Assembly: GCA_937886715.1 (NCBI GenBank)
Contig: CAKZZD010000037.1
Coordinates: 1-51,282, forward strand
DNA length: 51,282 nucleotides
Source of the DNA: an uncultured Bacteroidales bacterium
GTDB taxonomy: Bacteria > Bacteroidota > Bacteroidia > Bacteroidales > P3
Direction of reading: 5' to 3'
Both the position numbers and the translations under genes were made by a program. The notes below the pieces were generated by a model. The model saw only the letters and a program-made list of their open reading frames with translations, was not told the origin of the DNA and made no database searches. Positions 1 through 8,226 of the stretch are shown here, in pieces (within the stretch, counting starts at the first letter, position 1; each line of letters starts with the position of its first letter).

Positions 1-613
1 GACCCCCGTGGCGGAGCAGCCGCAACCTGTGGCGGAGCAGCCGAAGACGGCATCCGCGCTGGCGGCCCCCCGTAACAGTGCCGGCGACGGACAATATTAT
101 ACCGTGCAGTTCCTGACGGCGATGCAGCACTTCGAGGCCGGCGACAAAGAGCTGGGCGGCATCACGGAATTCGAGATCTACCGCAAAGGCGAACTCTACT
201 GCTATACGACGGGGCGCTTTGCCACCTTCCAGGAGGCACAGCGCTATTGTGAGGACGTGCAGACGGCCACCCGCTTCAAAGACGCGTGGGCGCTGCTGCG
301 CAAGGTGGAGCCGACGGCCCCGCAAACTGGCGCCGCGACGAACAGCGGCGAGCGGGTGTCGTACCGCGTGCAATTCTGCACCTCGACGCGCGAGCTGAAG
401 GCCGGCGACCCGGCGCTGGGTGGAGTGAAAGACTTCCATTCGTCGCAGACCGCCAACGGATACGTCTACACCGCCGGCGACTACGCCACGCAGCAGGAGG
501 CACAGCGCCGCTGCAACGAGTTGCGCAAAGGCCGCTTCAAAGACGCCTTTGTGATAGCGATATACAAAGGACAGCGAATCACCCTCGACGAGGCCAAGCG
601 CATAGGCCGTTGA
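1..613 (+). CDS. SPOR-like repeat protein, probably the C-terminus of an N-acetylmuramoyl-L-alanine amidase (5' partial)
   Basis: The reading frame is open to the left edge, so the start lies outside the window. The first visible residues are a Pro/Glu/Gln-rich linker containing the repeat PVAEQP. Two homologous modules of about 75 residues follow, at roughly residues 30-100 and 118-190 counted from the GTG at 8. Each runs from a YxVQF strand through a LGG turn and a Y-Y/T-G-x-F/Y-AT segment to a conserved RFKDA motif. This resembles the SPOR-like C-terminal region of Bacteroidetes cell-wall amidases and related envelope proteins, which would place it in the periplasm at the peptidoglycan. 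The catalytic domain is not visible, so the amidase assignment is inference. The next gene starts 25 bp downstream on the same strand. Confidence 0.6.
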   Translation, partial: TPVAEQPQPVAEQPKTASALAAPRNSAGDGQYYTVQFLTAMQHFEAGDKELGGITEFEIYRKGELYCYTTGRFATFQEAQRYCEDVQTATRFKDAWALLRKVEPTAPQTGAATNSGERVSYRVQFCTSTRELKAGDPALGGVKDFHSSQTANGYVYTAGDYATQQEAQRRCNELRKGRFKDAFVIAIYKGQRITLDEAKRIGR

Positions 614-638
614 GACGACAACCAGAAGAACCAGGGAT

Positions 639-1340
<702 letters not shown>

Positions 1341-1368
1341 AACAGACAACCATAAAGACAAACCCGAT

Positions 1369-2190
1369 ATGACAAGAGCAGAACTGATAGCATTGATACA
1401 AGAGCGCCGTTCGTTTCTGTGTGTAGGACTGGACACCGACGTGAGCAAGATGCCCGAGCATCTGCAGAAAGAGAAAGACGGAGTGTTCCTGTTCAACCGC
1501 GCCATCATCGACGCCACGATCGACTATGCGGTGGCCTACAAGCCCAACCTGGCATTCTACGAGGCTATGGGCCTCGACGGCATGCGCCAGCTGAAGATGA
1601 CGATGGATTACCTGCACAGCCTGGACAAGAAAGCCTTTACCATCGCCGACGCCAAGCGCGGCGACATCGGCAACACGAGCGAGCGCTACGCACGCGCCTT
1701 CCTCGACCCGAAGGGCGACTTCAACTTCGACGCGATGACCATCGCCCCCTATATGGGTGCCGACTCGGTGACCCCCTTTACCGTGTATGACGGCAAATGG
1801 GTGATCCTGCTCGCGCTGACGTCGAACAAGGGAGCCTTCGACTTCCAGCTGACCGAAGACCGCGACGGCGTGCCGCTGTACCAGCGGGTGCTGGAGCGCT
1901 CGAAAGAGTGGGGCGGCAGCGACAATATGATGTATGTGGTCGGCGCCACCAAGGCGACGATGCTCAGCGACGTGCGCCGCATCGTGCCCAACGCATTCCT
2001 GCTGGTGCCCGGCGTGGGTGCCCAGGGAGGCAGCCTGGAAGAGGTGTGCCGCTACGGACTGACGAGCGACTGCGGCCTGCTGGTCAACTCGTCGAGAGGC
2101 ATCATCTACGCCTCGCAGGGAGCCGACTTTGCCGAGCGCGCCGGCGAAGAAGCCCGCAAGCTTCAGCAGCAGATGGAGGCCGTTCTATGA
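1369..2190 (+). CDS. pyrF: Orotidine 5'-phosphate decarboxylase
   Basis: Converts OMP to UMP, the last step of de novo pyrimidine synthesis. The 273-aa length and the motif DAKRGDIGNTSERYA, with the catalytic Asp-Lys pair in the DAKRGD segment, place it in the long-form (type 2) PyrF family usual in Bacteroidetes. A second conserved block, VPGVGAQGGSL, forms the phosphate-binding region near the C-terminus, followed by NSSRGIIYA. The ATG is 28 bp after the ABC ATPase stop. The stop codon overlaps the next start as ATGA, which suggests translational coupling. Confidence 0.95.
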   Translation: MTRAELIALIQERRSFLCVGLDTDVSKMPEHLQKEKDGVFLFNRAIIDATIDYAVAYKPNLAFYEAMGLDGMRQLKMTMDYLHSLDKKAFTIADAKRGDIGNTSERYARAFLDPKGDFNFDAMTIAPYMGADSVTPFTVYDGKWVILLALTSNKGAFDFQLTEDRDGVPLYQRVLERSKEWGGSDNMMYVVGATKATMLSDVRRIVPNAFLLVPGVGAQGGSLEEVCRYGLTSDCGLLVNSSRGIIYASQGADFAERAGEEARKLQQQMEAVL

Positions 2191-2645
2191 TGGACAGCAA
2201 CAGGGTGATGCTGCGCATACTGCTGGTGCTGACCTTCATCGGGTCGGGACTGTCGATGTTGTCGTACCTGATGTTTGCCCTGATGCTGCCGCAGCTGCAG
2301 CAGACGGTGGCCGACAACCCCGGGCTGCTGCCCGAGCAGTTCGTCACGGCGGCGCAGCGGATGTTCGAGGTGCCGCAGCTGTATTACGGCGCCTGCGCCA
2401 TATTGTATCTGATCTCGCTGTCGGGGGCCGTGCTGATGTGGAAAGAACGCTGGTCGGGCTTCCACAGCTACACGCTGGCACAGTTGCTGCTGCTGGCGGT
2501 GCCGTTGCTCTTCCTGGGACGGGGCTTTGTCGGCATCGGCGACGTGATGATGACGGCGCTGTTCGTGGGCGCGTACTATGTGTTGATGAAACGCGTCACC
2601 GCCACCCACGACGACGAGGAGACGAACACGCTGCAGGAGCCGTAA
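2187..2645 (+). CDS. Small four-helix inner-membrane protein, function unknown
   Basis: A predicted 152-aa protein starting at the ATG that overlaps the pyrF stop (ATGA); a second ATG follows immediately. Four hydrophobic segments can be seen, at about residues 8-34, 66-86, 95-116 and 119-137. They are separated by a polar stretch rich in Gln and Pro (residues 35-65). The C-terminus is short and acidic. No catalytic motif or named family is recognised. The overlap with pyrF implies co-expression but says nothing about a role in pyrimidine metabolism. Confidence 0.7.
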   Translation: MMDSNRVMLRILLVLTFIGSGLSMLSYLMFALMLPQLQQTVADNPGLLPEQFVTAAQRMFEVPQLYYGACAILYLISLSGAVLMWKERWSGFHSYTLAQLLLLAVPLLFLGRGFVGIGDVMMTALFVGAYYVLMKRVTATHDDEETNTLQEP

Positions 2646-2673
2646 AGGCCTTTTGCCGCTGACGACGGCCTTT
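2644..2673 (+). terminator. Possible weak terminator hairpin after the pyrF operon
   Basis: AAAGGCC at 2644-2650 pairs with GGCCTTT at 2667-2673 around a 16-nt loop. No T-tract follows, so termination strength is doubtful. Confidence 0.35.
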
Positions 2674-2931
2674 CGGCGTGATAATCAGCGGATAAGACGA
2701 CGGAATGCGGGATCTGTAGAACCGGCGTGATAGCGATAACAAGCTGAGAGATAAGCAGAAAGACCATCATGAAGAGTTTTCCGGAGCGGAGAGGACCAAA
2801 AAAGGCGGAAAAAGGAGGTGCAGAGAGCGTTTTGAGAGAGGAAGACGAAACGGATTGTTAAAAAAGTGGATTTGTACAGCGCTGAAAATCAATGTGTAGA
2901 GAAAAATTTTCACAGAAAAACACAAATTTTC
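2674..2931. other. Intergenic stretch upstream of the tRNA cluster
   Basis: Together with the promoter that follows, more than 300 bp separate the pyrF operon from the tRNA cluster. The stretch becomes AT-rich towards the promoter. I see no credible gene, RNA fold or repeat in it. Confidence 0.6.
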
Positions 2932-2962
2932 TTTGCAGGAATTGAAAAAAGTAGTATTTTTG
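2932..2962 (+). promoter_or_regulatory. Promoter of the tRNA-tuf region
   Basis: TTTG at 2932-2935 and TATTTTTG at 2955-2962 are separated by 19 bp. This is an exact match to the Bacteroidetes housekeeping consensus (TTTG, 19-21 bp, TAnnTTTG). Transcription would begin about 40 bp before the first tRNA. Confidence 0.85.
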
Positions 2963-3009
2963 CAACCTCAATTGAAGAGAACGAGCGCTGTTTGAAAGTT
3001 TGCAAAGAA

Positions 3010-3082
3010 GCCGATGTAACTCAGTTGGTAGAGTAGCTGATTTGTAATCAGCCTGTCGGGGGTTCGAGTCCCTTCATCGGCT
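3010..3082 (+). tRNA. tRNA-Thr (anticodon TGT)
   Basis: The acceptor stem GCCGATG (3010-3016) pairs with CATCGGC (3075-3081). The anticodon loop TTTGTAA sits on a GCTGA/TCAGC stem, and the T-arm contains GGTTCGAGTCC. CCA is not encoded. It reads ACA codons. Confidence 0.95.
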
Positions 3083-3128
3083 CGAAATCCGACGCACCAG
3101 ACTGACGCGTCGGAGAAAGAATAGGACT

Positions 3129-3210
3129 GGGGGAGTCGCATAGCGGCAATTGCAACAGACTGTAAATCTGTCCTCGGAAGAGTTCGGTGGTTCGAGTCCA
3201 CCCTCCCCCA
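3129..3210 (+). tRNA. tRNA-Tyr (anticodon GTA)
   Basis: The acceptor stem GGGGGAG (3129-3135) pairs with CTCCCCC (3203-3209). The anticodon loop CTGTAAA contains GTA. The long variable arm is that of a class II tRNA, as expected for bacterial tRNA-Tyr. CCA is not encoded. Confidence 0.95.
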
Positions 3211-3230
3211 CAAATACCAAACTTAAAGAA

Positions 3231-3303
3231 GCGGAAGTAGCTCATTTGGTAGAGCGATAGCCTTCCAAGCTATAGGTGGCGGGTTCGAGCCCCGTCTTCC
3301 GCT
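3231..3303 (+). tRNA. tRNA-Gly (anticodon TCC)
   Basis: The acceptor stem GCGGAAG (3231-3237) pairs with CTTCCGC (3296-3302). The anticodon loop CTTCCAA gives TCC on an ATAGC/GCTAT stem. CCA is not encoded. Confidence 0.95.
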
Positions 3304-3379
3304 CAAAGGCGGGAGCAGGAAAGCCCCCGCGACGCTTTTAAAAAGCAAGGTACTCAAAAGAGAGGATGAGTAGAAACAA

Positions 3380-3451
3380 GCCGCAGTAGCTCAGTGGTAG
3401 AGCGCTTCCTTGGTAAGGAAGAGGTCACGAGTCCGACTCTCGTCTGTGGCT
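3380..3451 (+). tRNA. tRNA-Thr (anticodon GGT)
   Basis: The acceptor stem GCCGCAG (3380-3386) pairs with CTGTGGC (3444-3450), including one G-U pair. The anticodon loop TTGGTAA gives GGT on a CTTCC/GGAAG stem. It is the second Thr isoacceptor of the cluster. A T-run follows directly, so some transcripts may end here before tuf. Confidence 0.95.
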
Positions 3452-3571
3452 CTCTTTTTTTGCAGAAAACTGCACGGAAGGAAAAAATGACACATGAGGA
3501 CGCCAGCGCGAGCACGCCCTCATTGAACGTGAAAATAATTAGTTAGTTAACATTTTAATACGTATTAAACA

Positions 3572-4759
3572 ATGGCAAAAGAAAAATTCGATCGTTCTAA
3601 ACCGCACGTCAACATCGGTACTATCGGCCACGTTGACCATGGCAAGACCACCCTCACCGCTGCTATCACCAAGGTGCTGGCCGAGAAGGGTCTCTCCGAA
3701 GTGAAAAGCTTCGACGCTATCGACTCCGCTCCCGAAGAGAAAGAGCGTGGTATCACCATCAACACTGCTCACGTTGAGTACCAGACCGAGACTCGTCACT
3801 ATGCCCACGTGGACTGCCCGGGTCACGCTGACTATGTGAAGAACATGGTTACCGGTGCTGCTCAGATGGACGGTGCTATCCTCGTTGTGGCCGCCACCGA
3901 CGGTCCCATGCCCCAGACCCGTGAGCACATCCTGCTCGCCCGTCAGGTCGGTGTTCCCCAGCTTGTGGTGTTCCTGAACAAGTGCGACCTTGTTGACGAT
4001 CCCGAGCTGCTCGACCTCGTTGAGATGGAAGTCCGCGAGCTTCTCAGCTCCTATGACTTCGATGGCGACAACATCCCCATCATCCGTGGTTCCGCTCTGG
4101 CCGCCCTCAACGGCGAAGCCAGCGGTGTCAAGGCTGTTGAAGAGCTGATGAACGCTGTCGACACCTGGATCCCCCTGCCCACCCGCGCTGTGGATAAGGA
4201 CTTCCTGATGCCTATCGAGGACGTGTTCTCGATCACCGGACGTGGCACTGTGGCTACCGGCCGTATCGAGACTGGTGTGATCCACACTGGCGACCCCGTC
4301 GACATCATTGGTATGGGTGCCGAGAAACTGAAGAGCACTGTGACCGGTGTTGAGATGTTCCGCAAGATCCTCGACGAGGGTGAAGCTGGCGACAACGTGG
4401 GTCTGCTGCTCCGCGGTATCGACAAGAACGAGATCCGTCGTGGTATGGTTATCGCCAAGCCCGGCTCGGTGAAACCTCACCACAAATTCGAGGCTGCTGT
4501 CTATATCCTGAAGAAGGAAGAAGGCGGTCGTCACACCCCGTTCCACAACAACTATCGTCCGCAGTTCTACTTCCGTACCACTGACGTGACCGGTACCATC
4601 ATGCTGCCCGAGGGCCGCGAGATGGTCATGCCTGGCGACAACCTGACGATCACCGTCGAGTTGATCTCCGACATCGCTCTGAACGAGAACCTGCGCTTCG
4701 CTATCCGCGAGGGTGGCCGCACCGTCGGTTCTGGTCAGGTGACCAAGATCATTGAATAA
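3572..4759 (+). CDS. tuf: Translation elongation factor Tu
   Basis: A GTPase of 395 aa that delivers aminoacyl-tRNA to the ribosomal A site. The G1 motif GHVDHGKTT is at residues 19-27. The switch region ERGITINTAHVEY, the G3 motif DCPGH and the G4 motif NKCD follow, then the two beta-barrel domains, ending GSGQVTKIIE. Length and all GTP-binding motifs are normal. Unlike the strongly C/G-ending codons around it, the gene uses many GCT, GGT and CGT codons, as usual for a very highly expressed protein. It lies between a tRNA cluster and tRNA-Trp, an order conserved in Bacteroidales. Confidence 0.99.
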   Translation: MAKEKFDRSKPHVNIGTIGHVDHGKTTLTAAITKVLAEKGLSEVKSFDAIDSAPEEKERGITINTAHVEYQTETRHYAHVDCPGHADYVKNMVTGAAQMDGAILVVAATDGPMPQTREHILLARQVGVPQLVVFLNKCDLVDDPELLDLVEMEVRELLSSYDFDGDNIPIIRGSALAALNGEASGVKAVEELMNAVDTWIPLPTRAVDKDFLMPIEDVFSITGRGTVATGRIETGVIHTGDPVDIIGMGAEKLKSTVTGVEMFRKILDEGEAGDNVGLLLRGIDKNEIRRGMVIAKPGSVKPHHKFEAAVYILKKEEGGRHTPFHNNYRPQFYFRTTDVTGTIMLPEGREMVMPGDNLTITVELISDIALNENLRFAIREGGRTVGSGQVTKIIE

Positions 4760-4780
4760 TCTGACACCAGATTATAACCC

Positions 4781-4804
4781 AAGTCGCGCCTTCGGGCGCG
4801 ACTT
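4781..4804 (+). terminator. Hairpin after tuf
   Basis: A perfect 10-bp stem, AAGTCGCGCC (4781-4790) with GGCGCGACTT (4795-4804), is closed by a TTCG tetraloop. Only a short T-run follows and tRNA-Trp begins 4 bp later. It may be a partial terminator or an RNA processing site. Confidence 0.65.
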
Positions 4805-4807
4805 TCC

Positions 4808-4881
4808 AGGGGCATAGTTAAATGGTATAATGACGGTCTCCAAAACCGTAGTTGGGAGTTCGATTCTCTCTGCCCCTGCCA
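4808..4881 (+). tRNA. tRNA-Trp (anticodon CCA)
   Basis: The acceptor stem AGGGGCA (4808-4814) pairs with TGCCCCT (4871-4877). The anticodon loop CTCCAAA gives CCA on an ACGGT/ACCGT stem. The discriminator G is followed by an encoded CCA (4879-4881), unlike the four tRNAs upstream. Confidence 0.95.
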
Positions 4882-4915
4882 AGAAAGATTAACAAACTAG
4901 TTTAGTAATACAGCA

Positions 4916-5131
4916 ATGTCAAAGTTTGGTGAATACGTGAAAAGCAGCTACGACGAACTTGTGCACAAAGTGTCGTGGCCCACGTTCAAAGAATTGCAGA
5001 GCAGCGCCATCGTGGTGGCTGTGGCTGCAATAGTTATCGCCCTGATCGTCTTCTGTATGGATGTGGTGTTTGGCGTCCAGGCATGGGGATGGAAGGGTCT
5101 CTTGGGATACTTCTATAACCTGATTGGATAA
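4916..5131 (+). CDS. secE: Preprotein translocase subunit SecE
   Basis: A 71-aa single-span inner-membrane protein of the SecYEG translocon. A short amphipathic N-terminus carries the typical SYDELVHKVSWPTFKEL segment. One transmembrane helix follows at about residues 30-52 and then a short C-terminal tail. The length is normal for Bacteroidetes SecE. It is followed by nusG, as in most bacteria, but with an unusually wide 120-bp gap. Confidence 0.95.
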   Translation: MSKFGEYVKSSYDELVHKVSWPTFKELQSSAIVVAVAAIVIALIVFCMDVVFGVQAWGWKGLLGYFYNLIG

Positions 5132-5251
5132 AGCCGGCATTTTATCCGTGGCCTTGCTTCCCAAATCTTTTTGAGGCCGGTGGATGAGCATGCCCGCTTT
5201 GGGAGAATCGTGTTGTAAAGTATATATCACTGTCTTTTTCAATCAATATCA

Positions 5252-5797
5252 ATGGAACAGCAGGAAAAGAAATGGTATGTCGTGAGGGCAATCAGCGGCA
5301 AGGAAAAGAAGGCTAAGGAGTACATCGAAAGCGAGATGGCCAAGAGAGGCTGGAGCGAAGATGTGCCCACAGTGTTGATTCCTACCGAGCAGGTTGTCGC
5401 TATCCGCAACGGAAAAAAAGTTGTCAAAGACCGCAATTATTTCCCCGGATATGTGTTAATCGAGGCCAATCTCCGCGATGAAATCATTCCAGTGATCCAG
5501 AATATTCCCAATGTCCTTGATTTTCTGCGCGAGCGCGAGGGTAAACCGATCCCGATGCGTCCCGCCGAGATCAACAGGATTTTGGGCAAGATGGATGAGC
5601 AGCTGGATGGTGTCGACGCCCTTGACCGTTTCATTGTCGGCGAGAATGTGAAAGTGATCGACGGACCGTTCAACAGTTTTGTCGGTGTCGTCGAGGAGGT
5701 GAACGAAGAGAAGAAGAAATTGAGAGTTACGGTCAAGATCTTCGGACGTAAGACACCTCTGGAGCTGAACTACTCGCAGGTTGAGAAGGAACAGTAA
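5252..5797 (+). CDS. nusG: Transcription termination/antitermination protein NusG
   Basis: A 181-aa RNA polymerase-associated factor that couples transcription with translation and Rho. The N-terminal NGN domain (KKWYVVRAISGKEKKAKEYI) contacts the clamp. The C-terminal KOW domain is recognisable in IDGPFNSFVGVVEEV and the closing TPLELNYSQVE. It is cotranscribed with the ribosomal protein genes that follow; rplK starts 34 bp downstream. Confidence 0.97.
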   Translation: MEQQEKKWYVVRAISGKEKKAKEYIESEMAKRGWSEDVPTVLIPTEQVVAIRNGKKVVKDRNYFPGYVLIEANLRDEIIPVIQNIPNVLDFLREREGKPIPMRPAEINRILGKMDEQLDGVDALDRFIVGENVKVIDGPFNSFVGVVEEVNEEKKKLRVTVKIFGRKTPLELNYSQVEKEQ

Positions 5798-5831
5798 CAC
5801 AGATTACTAATTTATTTTAAAATTTAAATCA

Positions 5832-6275
5832 ATGGCAAAAGAAGTTGCAGGATTGATTAAATTGCAAATCAAAGGCGGTGCTGCAAACCCTGCACCCCCA
5901 GTCGGACCGGCACTCGGTGCGAAGGGTGTGAACATCATGGAGTTCTGCAAGCAGTTCAATGCCCGTACACAGGACCAGGCCGGCAAGATCGTGCCCGTGA
6001 TCATTACGGTGTATAGCGACAAGTCCTTTGACTTTGTGCTTAAGACTCCTCCTGTTGCTGTCCAGTTGAAAGAGATGTCCAAGGCGCAGAAAGGCTCTGG
6101 CGAGCCCAACCGCGTCAAGGTTGCCTCGGTCACCTGGGAGCAGGTGCGCCAGATTGCAGAGGCCAAGATGCCCGACCTGAACTGCTTCACAGTGGAAAGC
6201 GCTATGAGCATGGTGGCCGGCACTGCGCGCAGCATGGGTATCACCGTCACCGGTGAGAATCCCCTGAACAAGTAA
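5832..6275 (+). CDS. rplK: 50S ribosomal protein L11
   Basis: A 147-aa 23S rRNA-binding protein of the GTPase-associated centre. The Pro-rich N-terminal segment PAPPVGPALGAKGVN and the KTPP linker are intact. The C-terminal rRNA-binding domain ends GITVTGENPLNK. Length is normal. It is the first gene of the L11-L1-L10-L7/L12 block. Confidence 0.98.
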   Translation: MAKEVAGLIKLQIKGGAANPAPPVGPALGAKGVNIMEFCKQFNARTQDQAGKIVPVIITVYSDKSFDFVLKTPPVAVQLKEMSKAQKGSGEPNRVKVASVTWEQVRQIAEAKMPDLNCFTVESAMSMVAGTARSMGITVTGENPLNK

Positions 6276-6291
6276 ACAAGATTAGAGAACA

Positions 6292-6325
6292 GTGGTAGCA
6301 TATTCCTGAAATATGCGTTGACCAC
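6292..6325 (+). other. Intergenic RNA hairpin between rplK and rplA
   Basis: GTGGT (6292-6296) pairs with ACCAC (6321-6325), and inside it GCATATT pairs with AATATGC. Such a stem could serve processing or L1 autoregulation, but no L1-binding consensus was established. Confidence 0.4.
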
Positions 6326-6339
6326 AAAAAAGAATCAAC

Positions 6340-7035
6340 ATGGCAAAATTAACAAAGAAACAAAAAGAGGCTATCGCCAAATTTGACGGCAGCAAAGTGT
6401 ATTCTCTCGAGGAGGCCGTGAGCATTGTGAAGAATATCACCTTCACGAAATTTGACGCTTCGGTCGATATCGATGTGCGTCTGGGTGTCGACCCCCGTAA
6501 GGCCAACCAGATGGTGCGCGGCAGCGTGACCCTGCCTCATGGCACGGGCAAAACCGTCCGCGTGCTTGTGCTTTGCACCCCCGACAAGGAGGAAGAGGCC
6601 AAAGCCGCCGGCGCCGACTACTACGGTCTTGACGAATATGTCGACAAGATCAAGAAGGGTTGGACCGACGTCGATGTGATTATTACCATGCCCAGTTGTA
6701 TGCCCAAGATTGGAGCCCTCGGCCGCATCCTCGGTCCTCGCGGATTGATGCCGAACCCCAAGACGGGTACGGTTACAATGGAAGTTGGCAAGGCCGTCCA
6801 AGAGGCCAAGGCCGGTAAGATCGACTTCAAAGTCGACAAGTTTGGTATCATCCACACTGCCGTTGCCAAGTGCTCGTTCGACGACCAGAAGATCGTGGAG
6901 AACGCCCGCGAGGTGCTCCAGATGATCATGAAGCTCAAACCGTCGGCTGCCAAAGGTACCTACGTGAAGAGCATCGCTATCTCGAGCACGATGAGCCCTG
7001 GCGTGAAAGTCGATACAAAAGCAGCTACCCTGTAA
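6340..7035 (+). CDS. rplA: 50S ribosomal protein L1
   Basis: A 231-aa protein of the L1 stalk that also represses its own mRNA in many bacteria. The conserved core is present: PHGTGK near residue 65, the GRILGPRGLMPNPK block and the closing TMSPGVKVD. Length is normal. Start ATG at 6340, 64 bp after rplK. Confidence 0.98.
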   Translation: MAKLTKKQKEAIAKFDGSKVYSLEEAVSIVKNITFTKFDASVDIDVRLGVDPRKANQMVRGSVTLPHGTGKTVRVLVLCTPDKEEEAKAAGADYYGLDEYVDKIKKGWTDVDVIITMPSCMPKIGALGRILGPRGLMPNPKTGTVTMEVGKAVQEAKAGKIDFKVDKFGIIHTAVAKCSFDDQKIVENAREVLQMIMKLKPSAAKGTYVKSIAISSTMSPGVKVDTKAATL

Positions 7036-7059
7036 ACCGATTTAATTTAGAGAAACATT

Positions 7060-7590
7060 ATGAGAAAAGAACTGAAAGACCAACTGATCGACTCGTTGTG
7101 CGAGGAGGTGAAGGCCTATCCGAATATCTATATTGCCGATATCGGCGGTTTGAATTCGGTGCAGACCAGCAAACTGCGTCGCGCTGCCTTCCGCAAGGAA
7201 GTGAAGTTGGTGGTTGTTAAGAATACCCTTCTTATCAAGGCTATGGAGAAGTCGGGCTTCGACTATTCCGAGCTCTTCGATGTGATCAAGGGTGAGACCG
7301 CCATAATGCTTTCTAACACCAACAATGCGCCTGCTAAACTGATCAAGGACTTCCGTACCAATGAGAAGAACGCTACCAAGCCGATCCTCAAAGGTGCCTA
7401 TGTGGAAGAGAGTTTCTATATCGGCCACGAGCATCTCGACGAACTTGTCAACATCAAGTCCAAGAACGAGCTCATCGCCGACGTGGTGGCTCTGCTGCAA
7501 TCGCCGTTCCAGAACGTCATGTCGCAGCTCCAGTCGGGCAGCAATACCATTACCGGTGTGCTGAAAACTTTGGAGGAGCGCGAAGCCTAA
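7060..7590 (+). CDS. rplJ: 50S ribosomal protein L10
   Basis: A 176-aa stalk base protein that binds 23S rRNA and anchors L7/L12 dimers through its C-terminal helix. The N-terminal region (LRRAAFRKEVKLVVVKNTLL) matches the family. The start follows rplA by 24 bp. Confidence 0.97.
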   Translation: MRKELKDQLIDSLCEEVKAYPNIYIADIGGLNSVQTSKLRRAAFRKEVKLVVVKNTLLIKAMEKSGFDYSELFDVIKGETAIMLSNTNNAPAKLIKDFRTNEKNATKPILKGAYVEESFYIGHEHLDELVNIKSKNELIADVVALLQSPFQNVMSQLQSGSNTITGVLKTLEEREA

Positions 7591-7617
7591 GAGCGTAAGC
7601 GCTAAAAATCAAAGGGC

Positions 7618-7637
7618 GCCCTTCCCTTTAAAAGGGC
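7618..7637 (+). other. Short hairpin between rplJ and rplL
   Basis: GCCCTT (7618-7623) pairs with AAGGGC (7632-7637), inside a 94-bp gap that also holds the palindrome AAGGGCGCCCTT. It could adjust the L10 to L7/L12 ratio by partial attenuation; no test is possible from sequence alone. Confidence 0.35.
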
Positions 7638-7684
7638 ACGAACAAACAAACAAAAATTAAAAACAATTTAAAATCAAAATAGTC

Positions 7685-8065
7685 ATGGCAAACATTGAAG
7701 CTATTGCTGAAGAATTGGTTAACCTTACCGTTAAAGAAGTTAAAGAACTTGGTGATCTCCTGAAAGAGAAATATGGCATCGAGCCCGCCGCCGCCGCCGT
7801 CGCAGTTGCTGCCGGTCCCGTCGCTGGTGCCCCCGCCGCTGAGGAGAAGACCTCCTTCGACGTCATCCTGAAAGGTGTTCCCGATCAGACCAAGAAACTT
7901 GGTGTTGTGAAGGCTGTCAAGGATATGGCCAGCTTGGGTCTGAAAGAGTCGAAGGAACTCGTCGACAACGCTCCCAAACCCGTGAAGGAAGGCGTTTCGA
8001 AGGACGAGGCTGAGAGCCTGAAGAAAGCTCTCGAAGAGGCTGGTGCCGAAGTCGAGATCAAGTAA
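7685..8065 (+). CDS. rplL: 50S ribosomal protein L7/L12
   Basis: A 126-aa acidic stalk protein present in several copies per ribosome, which recruits translational GTPases. An N-terminal dimerisation helix is followed by an Ala/Pro/Gly hinge (EPAAAAVAVAAGPVAGAPA) and the globular C-terminal domain (KTSFDVILKG to EVEIK). Length is normal and codon use fits high expression. Confidence 0.98.
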   Translation: MANIEAIAEELVNLTVKEVKELGDLLKEKYGIEPAAAAVAVAAGPVAGAPAAEEKTSFDVILKGVPDQTKKLGVVKAVKDMASLGLKESKELVDNAPKPVKEGVSKDEAESLKKALEEAGAEVEIK

Positions 8066-8086
8066 GGTTTACCCCTTCTGAACAAT

Positions 8087-8130
8087 CAAGGAATAGGGCC
8101 TCCGGGTAATGCCGGAGTGCCTGTTCCTTG
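8087..8130 (+). promoter_or_regulatory. Long RNA hairpin between rplL and rpoB
   Basis: The segment starting CAAGGAATAGGGCC folds onto the segment ending CCTGTTCCTTG with a six-base GTAATG loop. About 19 positions per arm pair, with three mismatches. It lies in the 161-bp rplL-rpoB gap, where enterobacteria have an attenuator and an RNase III site, so an analogous role is plausible but inferred. Confidence 0.55.
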
Positions 8131-8226
8131 TTGCTATGAAACCCGCATAGCACCTTCTTCTCCACCCCAAGGGGTGCACCTCAATAGCTGCGCGCAATTT
8201 ATAGAACATGATTAATTTTTAGTCCC

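Noticed and set aside
2968..3245. Minus-strand open frames across the tRNA cluster
   Set aside because: They are antisense to well-formed tRNA genes, a common annotation artefact.
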